From Pseudomonas viridiflava (GTDB lineage Bacteria; Pseudomonadota; Gammaproteobacteria; Pseudomonadales; Pseudomonadaceae), in assembly GCF_900590885.1 (NCBI RefSeq), contig NZ_UUON01000050.1:558001-622000 (forward strand): DNA of 64,000 bases, given 5' to 3'. Numbering within the stretch: the stretch's first letter is position 1; every line of letters starts with the position of its first letter. Position numbers and translations under genes: made by a program. Below, piece after piece: positions 32,583-40,935 of the stretch. The notes beneath the pieces were generated by a model. The model did no database searches, was not told the DNA's origin, and worked only from the letters and a program-made list of their open reading frames with translations.

Positions 32583-33428
32583 TCAGCGCGGCAGCTTGAG
32601 GTTGTTCCAGATTGCGAGGCTCGGCTCAGCCTGGTTAAGGGTATAGAAGTGCAACCCTGGCGCGCCACCTTGCAACAAATCTTCACACATTTTGCTGATG
32701 ACCTGTTCGCCGAACGCCTGGATGCTCTTGACGTCGTCGCCATAGGCTTCCAGTTGTTTACGCACCCAGCGTGGGATCTCAGCGCCACAGGCGTCAGAAA
32801 AACGTGCCAGCTTGGCGTAGTTGGTGATCGGCATGATGCCCGGCACGATCGGGATGTTTACGCCCATCGCCCGTACGCGCTCGACGAAGTAGAAGTAGCT
32901 GTCGGCGTTGAAGAAGTACTGGGTAATCGCGCTGTCGGCGCCGGCGTTGGCCTTGCGCACGAAGTTCTGCAGATCGTCTTCGAAATTGCGCGCCTGGGGG
33001 TGCATCTCCGGGTAAGCCGCCACTTCGATATGGAAGTGGTCGCCGCTTTCTTCACGGATGAAGCTCACCAGGTCATTGGCGTAGCGCAGCTCGCCGCTGG
33101 CCATGCCCATGCCGGACGGCAGGTCGCCACGCAGGGCGACGATGCGCTTGATGCCGGCTTGCTTGTATTGGGTCAGCAGGCCGCGCAGGTCCGCCTTGCT
33201 GTCGCCCACGCACGACAAGTGCGGAGCGGCGGGAACTTTGACTTCGCTTTCCAGCTGCAACACGGTGTTGATCGTGCGATCACGGGTCGAGCCGCCGGCG
33301 CCGTAGGTGCAGGAAAAGAAGTCGGGGTTGTAGCTGGCCAACTGCTTGGCAGTCGCCATCAGTTTTTCATGCCCAGCATCGGTCTTGGTCGGGAAGAACT
33401 CGAAGCTGTAGCGACGGTCTTGGGACAT
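32583..33428 (-). CDS. metF: Methylenetetrahydrofolate reductase
   Basis: A 281-aa FAD enzyme making 5-methyltetrahydrofolate for methionine synthesis. Seen: MSQDRRYSFEFFPTKTDAGHEKL (the FEFFPPK-like opening), FFSCTYGAGGSTRD, RIVALRGDLPSG (about 90-102) and AITQYFFNADSYF. Length is normal. It is downstream of ahcY on the same strand, separated by about 190 bp with a REP element, and the SAH riboswitch before ahcY may control both genes, as in other pseudomonads. Confidence 0.96.
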   Translation of the reverse strand: MSQDRRYSFEFFPTKTDAGHEKLMATAKQLASYNPDFFSCTYGAGGSTRDRTINTVLQLESEVKVPAAPHLSCVGDSKADLRGLLTQYKQAGIKRIVALRGDLPSGMGMASGELRYANDLVSFIREESGDHFHIEVAAYPEMHPQARNFEDDLQNFVRKANAGADSAITQYFFNADSYFYFVERVRAMGVNIPIVPGIMPITNYAKLARFSDACGAEIPRWVRKQLEAYGDDVKSIQAFGEQVISKMCEDLLQGGAPGLHFYTLNQAEPSLAIWNNLKLPR

Positions 33429-33475
33429 GGTAATACCTATGGAAACTCATCAAGCTAGAAGGCGTACACCGTCAA

Positions 33476-33579
33476 TGTGGGAGGGCGCTTGCCCCCGATA
33501 GCGGAATGTCAGTTAACAAATATGTCGGCTGATACATCATCATCGGGGGCAAGTCGAATCGTCGCACCGCCCTCCCACA
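33476..33579. repeat. Mosaic REP pair between ahcY and metF
   Basis: The left unit is TGTGGGAGGGCGCTTGCC...; the right unit carries the 15-bp insert GGTGCGACGATTCGA (inverse strand, 33554-33568) inside its palindrome and ends CCCTCCCACA. It lies inside a probable ahcY-metF operon. Confidence 0.82.
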
Positions 33580-33620
33580 TTAGAAGCCCGCCCTCACAAG
33601 GACGGCGGGTGGTAGGCATA

Positions 33621-35030
33621 TCAGTAGCGGTAAGCGTGCGGCTTGAACGGACCTTCGACGGTCACGCCGATGTAGTCGGCCTGGGTCTTGGTCAGTTGAG
33701 TCACCACGCCGCCGAAGCCGCGGACCATTTCCAGGGCCACTTCTTCGTCGAGTTTCTTCGGCAGTACTTCTACAGTCAGGCGCTCGGCTTTCTGGGCTGG
33801 CGACAGGTCGGCGTATTTCTGGCCGAACAGGAAGATCTGCGCCAGAACCTGGTTGGCGAACGAGCCGTCCATGATGCGGCTTGGGTGGCCAGTGGCGTTG
33901 CCCAGGTTAACCAGACGGCCTTCAGCCAGCAGGATCAGGTAGTCGTCGTTCTGCGGGTCGAAATCACCAGCGCCGGTACGGTGAACCTTGTGTACCTGCG
34001 GCTTCACTTCTTCCCATGCCCAGTTCTTGCGCATGAAAGCGGTGTCGATTTCGTTGTCGAAGTGGCCGATGTTGCAGACAACGGCGCGCTTCTTCAGGGC
34101 TTTGAGCATGTTCGCGTCGCAAACATTCACGTTGCCGGTGGTGGTCACGATCAGGTCGATCTTGCCCAGCAGGGCTTTGTCGATGCTCGCTTCGGTGCCG
34201 TCGTTCTGGCCGTCGATGAACGGCGAAACCACTTCGAAACCGTCCATGCAGGCTTGCATGGCGCAGATCGGGTCAACTTCGGAGACTTTAACGATCATGC
34301 CTTCCTGACGCAGGGACTGGGACGAACCCTTGCCCACGTCACCGTAGCCGATCACCAGGGCTTGCTTGCCCGACAGCAGGTGGTCGGTGCCGCGCTTGAT
34401 GGCATCGTTGAGGCTATGACGGCAGCCGTACTTGTTGTCGTTTTTGCTCTTGGTCACCGAGTCGTTGACGTTGATGGCCGGGATTTTCAGCTCGCCCTTG
34501 GCCAGCATGTCCAGCAGGCGGTGCACGCCGGTGGTGGTTTCTTCGGTCACGCCGTGGACGCGGTCCAGGATTGCCGGGTATTTCTTGTGCAGCAGCTCGG
34601 TCAGGTCGCCGCCGTCGTCGAGGATCATGTTGGCATCCCAAGGCGCGCCATCTTTGAGGATGGTTTGCTCCAGGCACCACTCGTACTCTTCTTCGGTTTC
34701 GCCTTTCCAGGCGAATACCGCGATACCGGCGGCAGCGATGGCGGCAGCGGCCTGGTCTTGAGTCGAGAAGATGTTGCAGGACGACCAACGCACTTCGGCA
34801 CCCAGGGCAACCAGGGTTTCGATCAGCACGGCAGTCTGAATGGTCATGTGGATGCAGCCGAGGATCTTCGCGCCTTTGAGCGGCTGCTCAGCGGCGTACT
34901 TGCGGCGCAGACCCATCAGGGCAGGCATTTCGGATTCGGCGATAAAAGTTTCGCGACGGCCCCAGGCGGCGAGGGACATGTCGGCGACTTTGTAGTCGGT
35001 GAAATCTGCAGGCGTGTTGACAGCGCTCAT
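33621..35030 (-). CDS. ahcY: Adenosylhomocysteinase
   Basis: A 469-aa NAD-dependent enzyme that splits S-adenosylhomocysteine to adenosine and homocysteine. Seen: YKVADMSLAAWGRRETFIAESEMP, GCIHMTIQTAVLIETL, VIGYGDVGKGSSQSLR (NAD site about 235-250), CNIGHFDNEID and the C-terminal GPFKPHAYRY. Length equals other Pseudomonas AhcY. It is preceded by an SAH riboswitch, so its expression should rise when its substrate accumulates. metF follows. Confidence 0.97.
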   Translation of the reverse strand: MSAVNTPADFTDYKVADMSLAAWGRRETFIAESEMPALMGLRRKYAAEQPLKGAKILGCIHMTIQTAVLIETLVALGAEVRWSSCNIFSTQDQAAAAIAAAGIAVFAWKGETEEEYEWCLEQTILKDGAPWDANMILDDGGDLTELLHKKYPAILDRVHGVTEETTTGVHRLLDMLAKGELKIPAINVNDSVTKSKNDNKYGCRHSLNDAIKRGTDHLLSGKQALVIGYGDVGKGSSQSLRQEGMIVKVSEVDPICAMQACMDGFEVVSPFIDGQNDGTEASIDKALLGKIDLIVTTTGNVNVCDANMLKALKKRAVVCNIGHFDNEIDTAFMRKNWAWEEVKPQVHKVHRTGAGDFDPQNDDYLILLAEGRLVNLGNATGHPSRIMDGSFANQVLAQIFLFGQKYADLSPAQKAERLTVEVLPKKLDEEVALEMVRGFGGVVTQLTKTQADYIGVTVEGPFKPHAYRY

Positions 35031-35084
35031 GAAGAGCCTCCATTCGTAGTGTGCGAATGGGCGCCGTTGTGCGTTTAGTATCCG

Positions 35085-35155
35085 GCCGGGTAATCAGGCC
35101 AGACAACGCCCCATCCGAGCCTGACAGGTTGAACCTGCTGCAGCGCCCCTCGGAC
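35085..35155 (-). promoter_or_regulatory. SAH riboswitch before ahcY
   Basis: On the minus strand the leader begins CCGAGGGGCGCTGCAGC and returns with GTCAGGCTCGG, matching the conserved core of the SAH riboswitch; the outer helix is 35148-35153 paired with 35115-35120. The following GGGGCGTTGTCTGGCC can supply the downstream helix and pseudoknot. It lies 55-125 nt before the ahcY ATG. Binding of SAH is known to turn these leaders on. Confidence 0.88.
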
Positions 35156-35355
35156 AGGTGGCGGGAGAACGGTATCAATTGAAGATGACCGTTTTGAAGC
35201 GGAGGCGATTATAGCCGTGTGCGCCGCACTTCCCAAGCCTTTCTGTCGGCCAAATGAAGATCGCGCATGGGCCTGATAGGCAATGGCGCATAGAGCTTGG
35301 GCCCGGGCTCTGCCATGATGGCGCCCATCATTTCGCAACACGCTTTGGAGTGAAC

Positions 35356-35760
35356 ATGAACTTCCACACTCGCAAATGGGTAAAACCCGAAGACCTCAAC
35401 CCCAACGGCACCCTGTTCGGCGGCAGCCTGCTGCGCTGGATCGACGAAGAAGCGGCGATTTACGCGATTGTGCAACTGGGCAACCAGCGCGTGGTGACCA
35501 AATACATCTCCGAAATCAACTTCGTCAGCGCCTCGCGCCAGGGCGACATCATCGAACTGGGCATCACTGCCACCGAGTTTGGCCGCACGTCCATCACCCT
35601 GACCTGCGAAGTGCGTAACAAGATCACGCGCAAAAGCATCCTCACCGTGGAAAAAATGGTCTTCGTCAACCTCGGTGAAGACGGTTTGCCGGCGCCCCAT
35701 GGCCGCACCGAGATCAAATACGTGAAGGACCAGTTCCAGGAAGACGGCATCCAGGAATAA
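35356..35760 (+). CDS. Acyl-CoA thioesterase, hotdog fold
   Basis: A 134-aa single-hotdog protein of the YciA/acyl-CoA thioesterase type. Seen: MNFHTRKWVKPEDLNPNGTLFGGSLLRWIDEEAAIYA, with Asn-Gly-Thr-Leu-Phe-Gly-Gly and the catalytic acidic residue in the following helix, then FVSASRQGDIIELGITATEFGRTSITL. The start at 35356 begins the homologous region. It is divergent from ahcY across the riboswitch region. Natural acyl-CoA substrate unknown. Confidence 0.9.
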   Translation: MNFHTRKWVKPEDLNPNGTLFGGSLLRWIDEEAAIYAIVQLGNQRVVTKYISEINFVSASRQGDIIELGITATEFGRTSITLTCEVRNKITRKSILTVEKMVFVNLGEDGLPAPHGRTEIKYVKDQFQEDGIQE

Positions 35761-35837
35761 TCCTGCTCCGGGCCAGTGAACGCTCTTGATTGGCCATAGG
35801 TCGTACCTGAACACCGCCCCCTCGTTCAGGTATCACC

Positions 35838-36725
35838 ATGGCCACGCAAGCAGACGGCAAGACCCCCAACCTGTCCCAGGAAGAACAGCACGACGTCGAC
35901 AAGAACCAGCCGCCCCGCGCGGCGGTGCTGCATGAAATCATCCGTACCCAGGGCGACCAGGAACTGGAGCGCAATGTGGCCGCCTTGTGGTGGTCGGCGC
36001 TGGCTGCCGGACTGACCATGGGCTTGTCGCTGATGGGCATGGGGTTGCTCAACTCTCGCTTGCCGGACGGTGAGGGATTCAAAGTCATCGCCAGCTTCGG
36101 CTATTGCGCGGGCTTTTTGGCGGTGATCCTCGCGCGCCAGCAACTATTCACCGAAAACACCCTGACCGCCGTGCTGCCGGTGATGAGCAAGCCGACCCTG
36201 GCCAACGCCGGGCGTCTGTTGCGGTTGTGGACGGTGGTGCTGGTGGGCAACCTGTGCGGCACCTTGCTGGTCGCCTACGTGATGCTGCACCTGCCGATTT
36301 TCGACACCAAGACTGACCTGGCCTTCCTTGAAATCGGGCGCAAGGTCATGGAAAACGACCCCGGCCAGATGTTCGCCAAGGGCATTATCTCCGGTTGGAT
36401 GATTGCCACCATGGTGTGGATGATCCCGTCCATGGAAAGCGCCAAGATGTTCATCATCATCCTGATTACCTACCTGATGGCGCTGGGGGATTTCACCCAT
36501 ATCGTGGTGGGCTCAGCGGAAGTGTCCTACCTGGTGTTTGCCGGCGAGCTGCCGTGGAAGGACTTCTGGCTGGTGTTCGCCGGCCCGACCCTGGCGGGCA
36601 ATATCATTGGCGGCAGCTTTATCTTTGCGCTGATCAGCCACGCACAGATCCGCAGTGAAAGCAGCCTGCCGGGTAAAAAGCCGGCGGACCCGAGGCATCC
36701 GCCGTTGGTCAAAAAGGATCAGTGA
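35838..36725 (+). CDS. Formate/nitrite transporter-family channel (YfdC-like)
   Basis: A 295-aa inner-membrane protein with six to seven predicted helices. Seen: a charged N-terminus, WWSALAAGLTMGLSLMGMGLL, FGYCAGFLAVILARQQLFTENTLTAVLPVM, IISGWMIATMVWMIPSMESAKMFIIILITYLMALGDFTHIVVGS and FAGPTLAGNIIGGSFIFALISHAQI, which are FNT-fold half-repeat signatures. The YfdC branch has no settled substrate. Its 3' end overlaps the convergent antiporter gene by 7 bp. Confidence 0.9.
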   Translation: MATQADGKTPNLSQEEQHDVDKNQPPRAAVLHEIIRTQGDQELERNVAALWWSALAAGLTMGLSLMGMGLLNSRLPDGEGFKVIASFGYCAGFLAVILARQQLFTENTLTAVLPVMSKPTLANAGRLLRLWTVVLVGNLCGTLLVAYVMLHLPIFDTKTDLAFLEIGRKVMENDPGQMFAKGIISGWMIATMVWMIPSMESAKMFIIILITYLMALGDFTHIVVGSAEVSYLVFAGELPWKDFWLVFAGPTLAGNIIGGSFIFALISHAQIRSESSLPGKKPADPRHPPLVKKDQ

Positions 36726-37978
36726 TGTTCAGGCGTAGCCTGGGGTTCGCCCCGGGTCACGTGCTTGACCAGCTTGCCGATGCTCAACCCCTGCAACAGG
36801 ATCGACGACAACACCACGATGTAAGTGATGCTCAGCAACAGGTCGCGTTCCGGGCCCAACGGCAGGGCCAAGGCCAGCGCCACGGAAACCCCGCCGCGCA
36901 AGCCGCCCCAGGTGAGGATGCGGATGGTGCCGCGCGGCACGCTGCGCCAGCGCCGCAGCAACAGAATCGCCGGGGCCACGGTGAGCAGGCGTGACAGCAG
37001 GATCGCCACCGCCAGCAAACTGGCCGCGAAGATATGCAGCCAGTTGAATGGCAACAGCAGCAGCTCCATGCCGATCAGCGCGAACAGCAGGGCATTGAGC
37101 ATGTCATCGAGCAATTCCCAGAAGCCATCCAGGTAGCGACGGGTCATGTCGTTCATCGCCAGCTTGCGCCCCAGGTTGCCGATGATCAGTCCGGCCACCA
37201 CCATCGCAATCGGCGCGGAGACGTGCAGCTCGGTGGCCATCGCCGAGCCGCCGATGACCAGGGCGAGGGTCAGCATCACTTCGATCTGGTGCTGCTCGAT
37301 GCTCTTGATCATCAGGTACACCAGGTAGCCGATCAGCCCGCCGAACACCACGCCGCCGATCGCCTCATGGGCAAACAGCATGGCGGTGGCGCCGACGGTG
37401 GGAGTTTCCCCCAGCTGCGCGATGCCCAGCAACACGGTAAACACCACGACGGCGGTACCGTCATTGAACAGCGACTCGCCGACGATGGTGGTCTTCAAGG
37501 GCTTGGAGGCATTGGCGGTACGCAGTACGCCGAGTACCGCAATCGGGTCGGTGGGTGAGATCAGCGCGCCGAACAGCAGGCAGTAGAGGAAGCTCACGTG
37601 CCAGCCAAACAGGGCAAAGATGTAGTACGCCAGGCTGCCGATCACCACGGTGGCGATGAGCACGCCGAAGGTCGCCAGCAGGCCGATGGGCCAGCGGTAA
37701 CTGCGCAGGTCGCTGAGGTTGACGTGCAAGGCGCCTGCGAACAGCAGGAACGACAGCATCCAGTTCATCAGCAGGTCGCCGAAGTCGATCTGGCCGATCA
37801 GTTGCTGGATGCGTTCCTCGAGGCCCGGATAGCCGAGCACGCTCAGGCCTTGCAGGATCAGGGAAAACAGCAGGGCCGTGACCATCACACCGATGGTGGG
37901 CGGCAGGCCGATAAAACGGAAGTTCACATAGGTGAGCAGAGTGGTGAGGCAAATGAAGGCGGCGACAAGTTCAAGCAT
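36719..37978 (-). CDS. Cation:proton antiporter (CPA1, NhaP-type)
   Basis: A 419-aa membrane protein with about 12 helices. Seen: FGALISPTDPIAVLGVLR (the D-P of the CPA1 core near residue 150), VVGESLFNDGTAVVVFTVLLG (ND motif), and TWGGLRGGVSVALALALP near residue 355, all hallmarks of Na+/H+ exchangers of the NhaP type. No C-terminal regulatory domain. It likely supports pH or Na+ homeostasis; the transported ion is not evident from sequence. Confidence 0.92.
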   Translation of the reverse strand: MLELVAAFICLTTLLTYVNFRFIGLPPTIGVMVTALLFSLILQGLSVLGYPGLEERIQQLIGQIDFGDLLMNWMLSFLLFAGALHVNLSDLRSYRWPIGLLATFGVLIATVVIGSLAYYIFALFGWHVSFLYCLLFGALISPTDPIAVLGVLRTANASKPLKTTIVGESLFNDGTAVVVFTVLLGIAQLGETPTVGATAMLFAHEAIGGVVFGGLIGYLVYLMIKSIEQHQIEVMLTLALVIGGSAMATELHVSAPIAMVVAGLIIGNLGRKLAMNDMTRRYLDGFWELLDDMLNALLFALIGMELLLLPFNWLHIFAASLLAVAILLSRLLTVAPAILLLRRWRSVPRGTIRILTWGGLRGGVSVALALALPLGPERDLLLSITYIVVLSSILLQGLSIGKLVKHVTRGEPQATPEHH

Positions 37979-38151
37979 CCGGGGTCCTTGGAAGTGGGGG
38001 AGTGTTGGTTAGTGGGTGCATGGACCGCAGCAGCGGCCCGATGTTGCAAGGTGTGCGATAGAACCTTTGGCTGTGCCGTGGCTCAATAGTGCGGTCTTAC
38101 ATGTTTAGTGCTAAAACTCTAATTTCTGCTTGAGACAACAAAAAGGAATCC

Positions 38152-38541
38152 ATGATGACGGCTGCTTTCTGGTGTGTGTTGATCGCAATTTTCCTGCCTT
38201 ACCTGTGCACGGGGGTGGCCAAGTTCAGCCAGGGTAAATTCGGGCCCCGGCAGAACCACGACCCGCGCGCCTTCCTGGATGGCCTCGACGGGTTTGCCAA
38301 GCGTGCCCACAGCGCGCAGCTCAACGGCTTTGAAGTGACCCCGGCGTTTGCGGCGGCGGTGATTATCGCGCACATCGCGGGTACGGCATCGCTGGTGACG
38401 ATCAATGTGCTGGCGGTGCTGTTCGTTACCAGCCGCCTGCTGTACATCATTTGCTACCTGGCCGACTGGGCGATTTTGCGTTCGCTGGTGTGGGCGGTGG
38501 GCATGGCGCTGATTGCGAGTTTCTTCTTTGTCTCGATCTAA
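38152..38541 (+). CDS. MAPEG-family membrane protein
   Basis: A 129-aa four-helix membrane protein. Seen: AAFWCVLIAIFLPYLCTGVAKF, DPRAFLDGLDGFAKRAHSAQLNGFEVTPAFAAAVIIAH (the RAxxAxxNxxE-type MAPEG motif), and LFVTSRLLYIICYLADWAILRSLVW. In bacteria the function is usually unknown; eukaryotic relatives act in eicosanoid and glutathione metabolism. It is divergent from the antiporter. Confidence 0.9.
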   Translation: MMTAAFWCVLIAIFLPYLCTGVAKFSQGKFGPRQNHDPRAFLDGLDGFAKRAHSAQLNGFEVTPAFAAAVIIAHIAGTASLVTINVLAVLFVTSRLLYIICYLADWAILRSLVWAVGMALIASFFFVSI

Positions 38542-38559
38542 GTCATAACGCAAATCCCC

Positions 38560-38679
38560 TGTGGGAGGGGCGGTGCGACGATTCGACTTGCCCCCGATTG
38601 CTGTGTGTCAGTTAATGGATATGTTTGCTGACACTCTGCTATCGGGGGCAAGTCGAATCGTCGCACCGCCCCTCCCACA
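38560..38679. repeat. Perfect 39-bp inverted REP pair with insert
   Basis: Arms 38560-38598 and 38641-38679 are exact inverse copies over 39 bp, with a 42-bp spacer. Each arm is a REP unit carrying GGTGCGACGATTCGA (38572-38586 and 38653-38667). It lies between the convergent MAPEG and mltA genes. Confidence 0.88.
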
Positions 38680-38697
38680 TTTGATCTTCAGTGGCCT

Positions 38698-39885
38698 TCA
38701 GAGCACCTCGGGCACCTGAGGCAACGCCGCACCCTTGGGCCACAACATCCAGATCTGCCCCTGCTGCTTCATGTTCCCGGCCAGCTCCCCGGCCGCATCG
38801 CCGGTGCCCCAGAACAGGTCCGCACGCACTTCACCGATGATTGCCCCCCCGGTGTCCTGTGCCGCGACCGGCCGGGCAATCGGCGAACCGTCCGGCTTGG
38901 TGGTGGACAACCACAACAGGCTGCCCAGCGGAATCACCTTGCGATCCACCGCTACGCTGTAGCCGGCGGTCAAGGGCACGTTCAGCGAGCCGCGCGGGCC
39001 TTCATTGCTGTCGGGACGGGCGCTGAAAAACACGTAGCTCGGGTTGCTCGCCAGCAGCTCGGGAATGCGCTGCGGGTTGGCCTTGGCCCAGGCGCTGATA
39101 GCGCCCATGGTCACGTCTTCTTTCTTCAACTGCCCTTGCTCCACCAGCCAGCGGCCGATAGGGCGATAGGGGTAGCCGTTCTGGTCGCCATAACCGACCC
39201 GCAGCTGGCGCCCGCCTTTGAGTTGAATCCGGCCCGAGCCCTGGATCTGCAGGAACTGCAGGTCCATCGGGTCTGTCAGCCAGGCAATCGGCTTGGCGGT
39301 GGAGCCCTGGCCGTTGATCGCGCTGGCGTCGTCGTAGGGCTTTAGCACGCGTCCTTCCAGGCGACCGCGCAGGCGCTTGCCCTTGAGCTCAGGGTAGATG
39401 CTTTCGAGGTTGACGATGATCAGGTCATCCGGCACGCCGTACACCGGCACGTTGGCGGTGGCGGTTTTGGTCAGGCTGCCGGGGTAGACCGGCTCGTAGT
39501 AACCGGTGATCAAGCCATTGGGCGTGTTGTCGGCAGAGCGCAGCCCGAACACGTCCAGGCGCTCCTTGAGAAACCCGCGCACGGCCACGGCATTGCCCGG
39601 CACCGTGGTGGCGGCGGCGCAGGTTGCGCCCCACACCGGGTCGGCCTTGAGGCGTTGGCAGGCGCTGCGCCAGGATTCAAAGCCGGCCAGCAGGTCGCTG
39701 TCGGACACGGCCGGCAGGGCTTCCCACGGGGCGCTGACATAGGTGGCCACCGCGTGGGGTTTTTCCGGCTCCGGTTTAGCCGCGTCTTTGCCGGGATCTT
39801 TGCCCGCATCACAGCCGGCCAGCAGCGCGATCATCGGCAGGGCCCACGCCAGGCGGCGGCCCCAGGGGTTCAAAAAGCTATTCAT
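38698..39885 (-). CDS. mltA: Membrane-bound lytic murein transglycosylase A
   Basis: A 395-aa outer-membrane lipoprotein that cleaves peptidoglycan with 1,6-anhydro products. Seen: lipobox LLAGC with Cys25, the MltA domain (NGLITGYYEPVYPGS), and the C-terminal 3D domain with VAAQDTGGAIIGEVRADLFWG, in which the Asp of AQDTGGAI is the catalytic-type aspartate. MNSFLNPWGRR at 39885 is preferred over an upstream start at 39933 because it gives a regular lipoprotein signal. Confidence 0.95.
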   Translation of the reverse strand: MNSFLNPWGRRLAWALPMIALLAGCDAGKDPGKDAAKPEPEKPHAVATYVSAPWEALPAVSDSDLLAGFESWRSACQRLKADPVWGATCAAATTVPGNAVAVRGFLKERLDVFGLRSADNTPNGLITGYYEPVYPGSLTKTATANVPVYGVPDDLIIVNLESIYPELKGKRLRGRLEGRVLKPYDDASAINGQGSTAKPIAWLTDPMDLQFLQIQGSGRIQLKGGRQLRVGYGDQNGYPYRPIGRWLVEQGQLKKEDVTMGAISAWAKANPQRIPELLASNPSYVFFSARPDSNEGPRGSLNVPLTAGYSVAVDRKVIPLGSLLWLSTTKPDGSPIARPVAAQDTGGAIIGEVRADLFWGTGDAAGELAGNMKQQGQIWMLWPKGAALPQVPEVL

Positions 39886-40013
39886 GCACACAATTCCTGA
39901 AGCGATTGCCCGCGCATCAGTGCAGCCGGGCAACCCTTATTGTTAATAGGGCTATTGGTCTTTACGGGCGGGGCGAGGATACTGGCCGCCGTTTCCCGTG
40001 ACCCTAAGCCACC

Positions 40014-40463
40014 ATGACTTTTAAAAAACTGACGGTTGTATTGCTGGCCTGCCTGAGCCTGTCCGCCTGTGGCGGTGTCGATCCAAATTCCCCGCTGGGT
40101 CAGCGCAAGGCGATTTTCAAACAGATGCTCAAGACCGGCGAAGACCTGGGCGGCATGTTGCGTGGGCGCATCCCGTTCGACGGCGCAAAATTCGCTGAGG
40201 GCGCGGTCAAGCTGGACGCGCTGTCCCATGAGCCGTGGAAGCATTTTCCGAGCGTGCGCGAAGAGGACCATACCAGCGCCAAGGACGACGTGTGGCAACA
40301 ACAGGCACGTTTCCAGGAGCTGGCGCGCAACCTTGAAGCGGCCACCGGTGAGTTGGTGATCGCCAGCAAAGTCCAGCCTTACCAGGCCAGTCGTCTCGCG
40401 CCTGCGGTGCAGAAAGTCGAAGATGCCTGCAGCGCCTGCCATAAACAGTTCAGGGACCACTGA
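40014..40463 (+). CDS. Cytochrome c'-type lipoprotein
   Basis: A 149-aa four-helix haem protein. Seen: lipoprotein signal MTFKKLTVVLLACLSLSAC with lipid-acceptor Cys19, and a C-terminal haem motif CSACH at about 139-143, the position expected for cytochrome c' (CxxCH near the end). The haem role (NO binding or electron transfer) is not resolvable. It is divergent from mltA with about 130 bp between. Confidence 0.88.
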   Translation: MTFKKLTVVLLACLSLSACGGVDPNSPLGQRKAIFKQMLKTGEDLGGMLRGRIPFDGAKFAEGAVKLDALSHEPWKHFPSVREEDHTSAKDDVWQQQARFQELARNLEAATGELVIASKVQPYQASRLAPAVQKVEDACSACHKQFRDH

Positions 40464-40469
40464 CCGGTC

Positions 40470-40865
40470 TTACTGGTCGAGTTCTTCCACGGCGTCCTGC
40501 AGTTCTTTGCGTGATTGCGCGAGCTTGTCCTTGCGCTTGTTGATCTTGTCGGCGTCGCCCTTTTTCATGGCCTTGTCGAGGTCGGCCTGACGGCGGCTGA
40601 CTTCGTGCTTGGCGTCGAGCACCTTGTTCTCGCGTTCCTTGCGCAAAGAGGCGTCGGTGCAGTTGGCGGTGACTTCACTCAGGGCTTTCTCCAGGCCGGC
40701 CTGTTGCGCGCTGTTGCCGTGGGCCTTGGCCTGTTCGATCTGGGTGCTGATGGCCTGGCGCTTGGCGGCGCAGCCGGTGAGTGGCGGGGCTTCTTCAGCT
40801 GCCAGCAACGGCGTGGCCATGAAGCTTGCGACGGTCAACAAGGCAAAAGGGGCTAGAAATTTCAT
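40470..40865 (-). CDS. DUF1090-family periplasmic protein
   Basis: A 131-aa exported protein. Seen: signal peptide MKFLAPFALLTVASFMATPLLA, then LTGCAAKRQAISTQIEQAKAHGNSAQQAGLEKALSEV, a paired-Cys (GCAAK...NCTD) and strongly charged helical C-terminus, the usual layout of DUF1090 (YqjC-like). Function unknown. It ends 6 bp from the convergent cytochrome gene. Confidence 0.85.
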   Translation of the reverse strand: MKFLAPFALLTVASFMATPLLAAEEAPPLTGCAAKRQAISTQIEQAKAHGNSAQQAGLEKALSEVTANCTDASLRKERENKVLDAKHEVSRRQADLDKAMKKGDADKINKRKDKLAQSRKELQDAVEELDQ

Positions 40866-40935
40866 AGGGAACTCCAAGGTCACAATCTGATGGCAGGGTG
40901 AATTCTGCCGTTGTTCAAAGGTGGTTGAGGCCGGT

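Noticed and set aside
33584..33612. Terminator directly after ahcY
   Set aside because: CCCGCC/GGCGGG can pair but there is no T-run on the minus strand; evidence is too weak to call.
35173..35192. Second operator for the ArsR-methyltransferase before ahcY (TATCAATTGA)
   Set aside because: Only the central TCAATTGA is palindromic; it does not match the perfect site at 45511.
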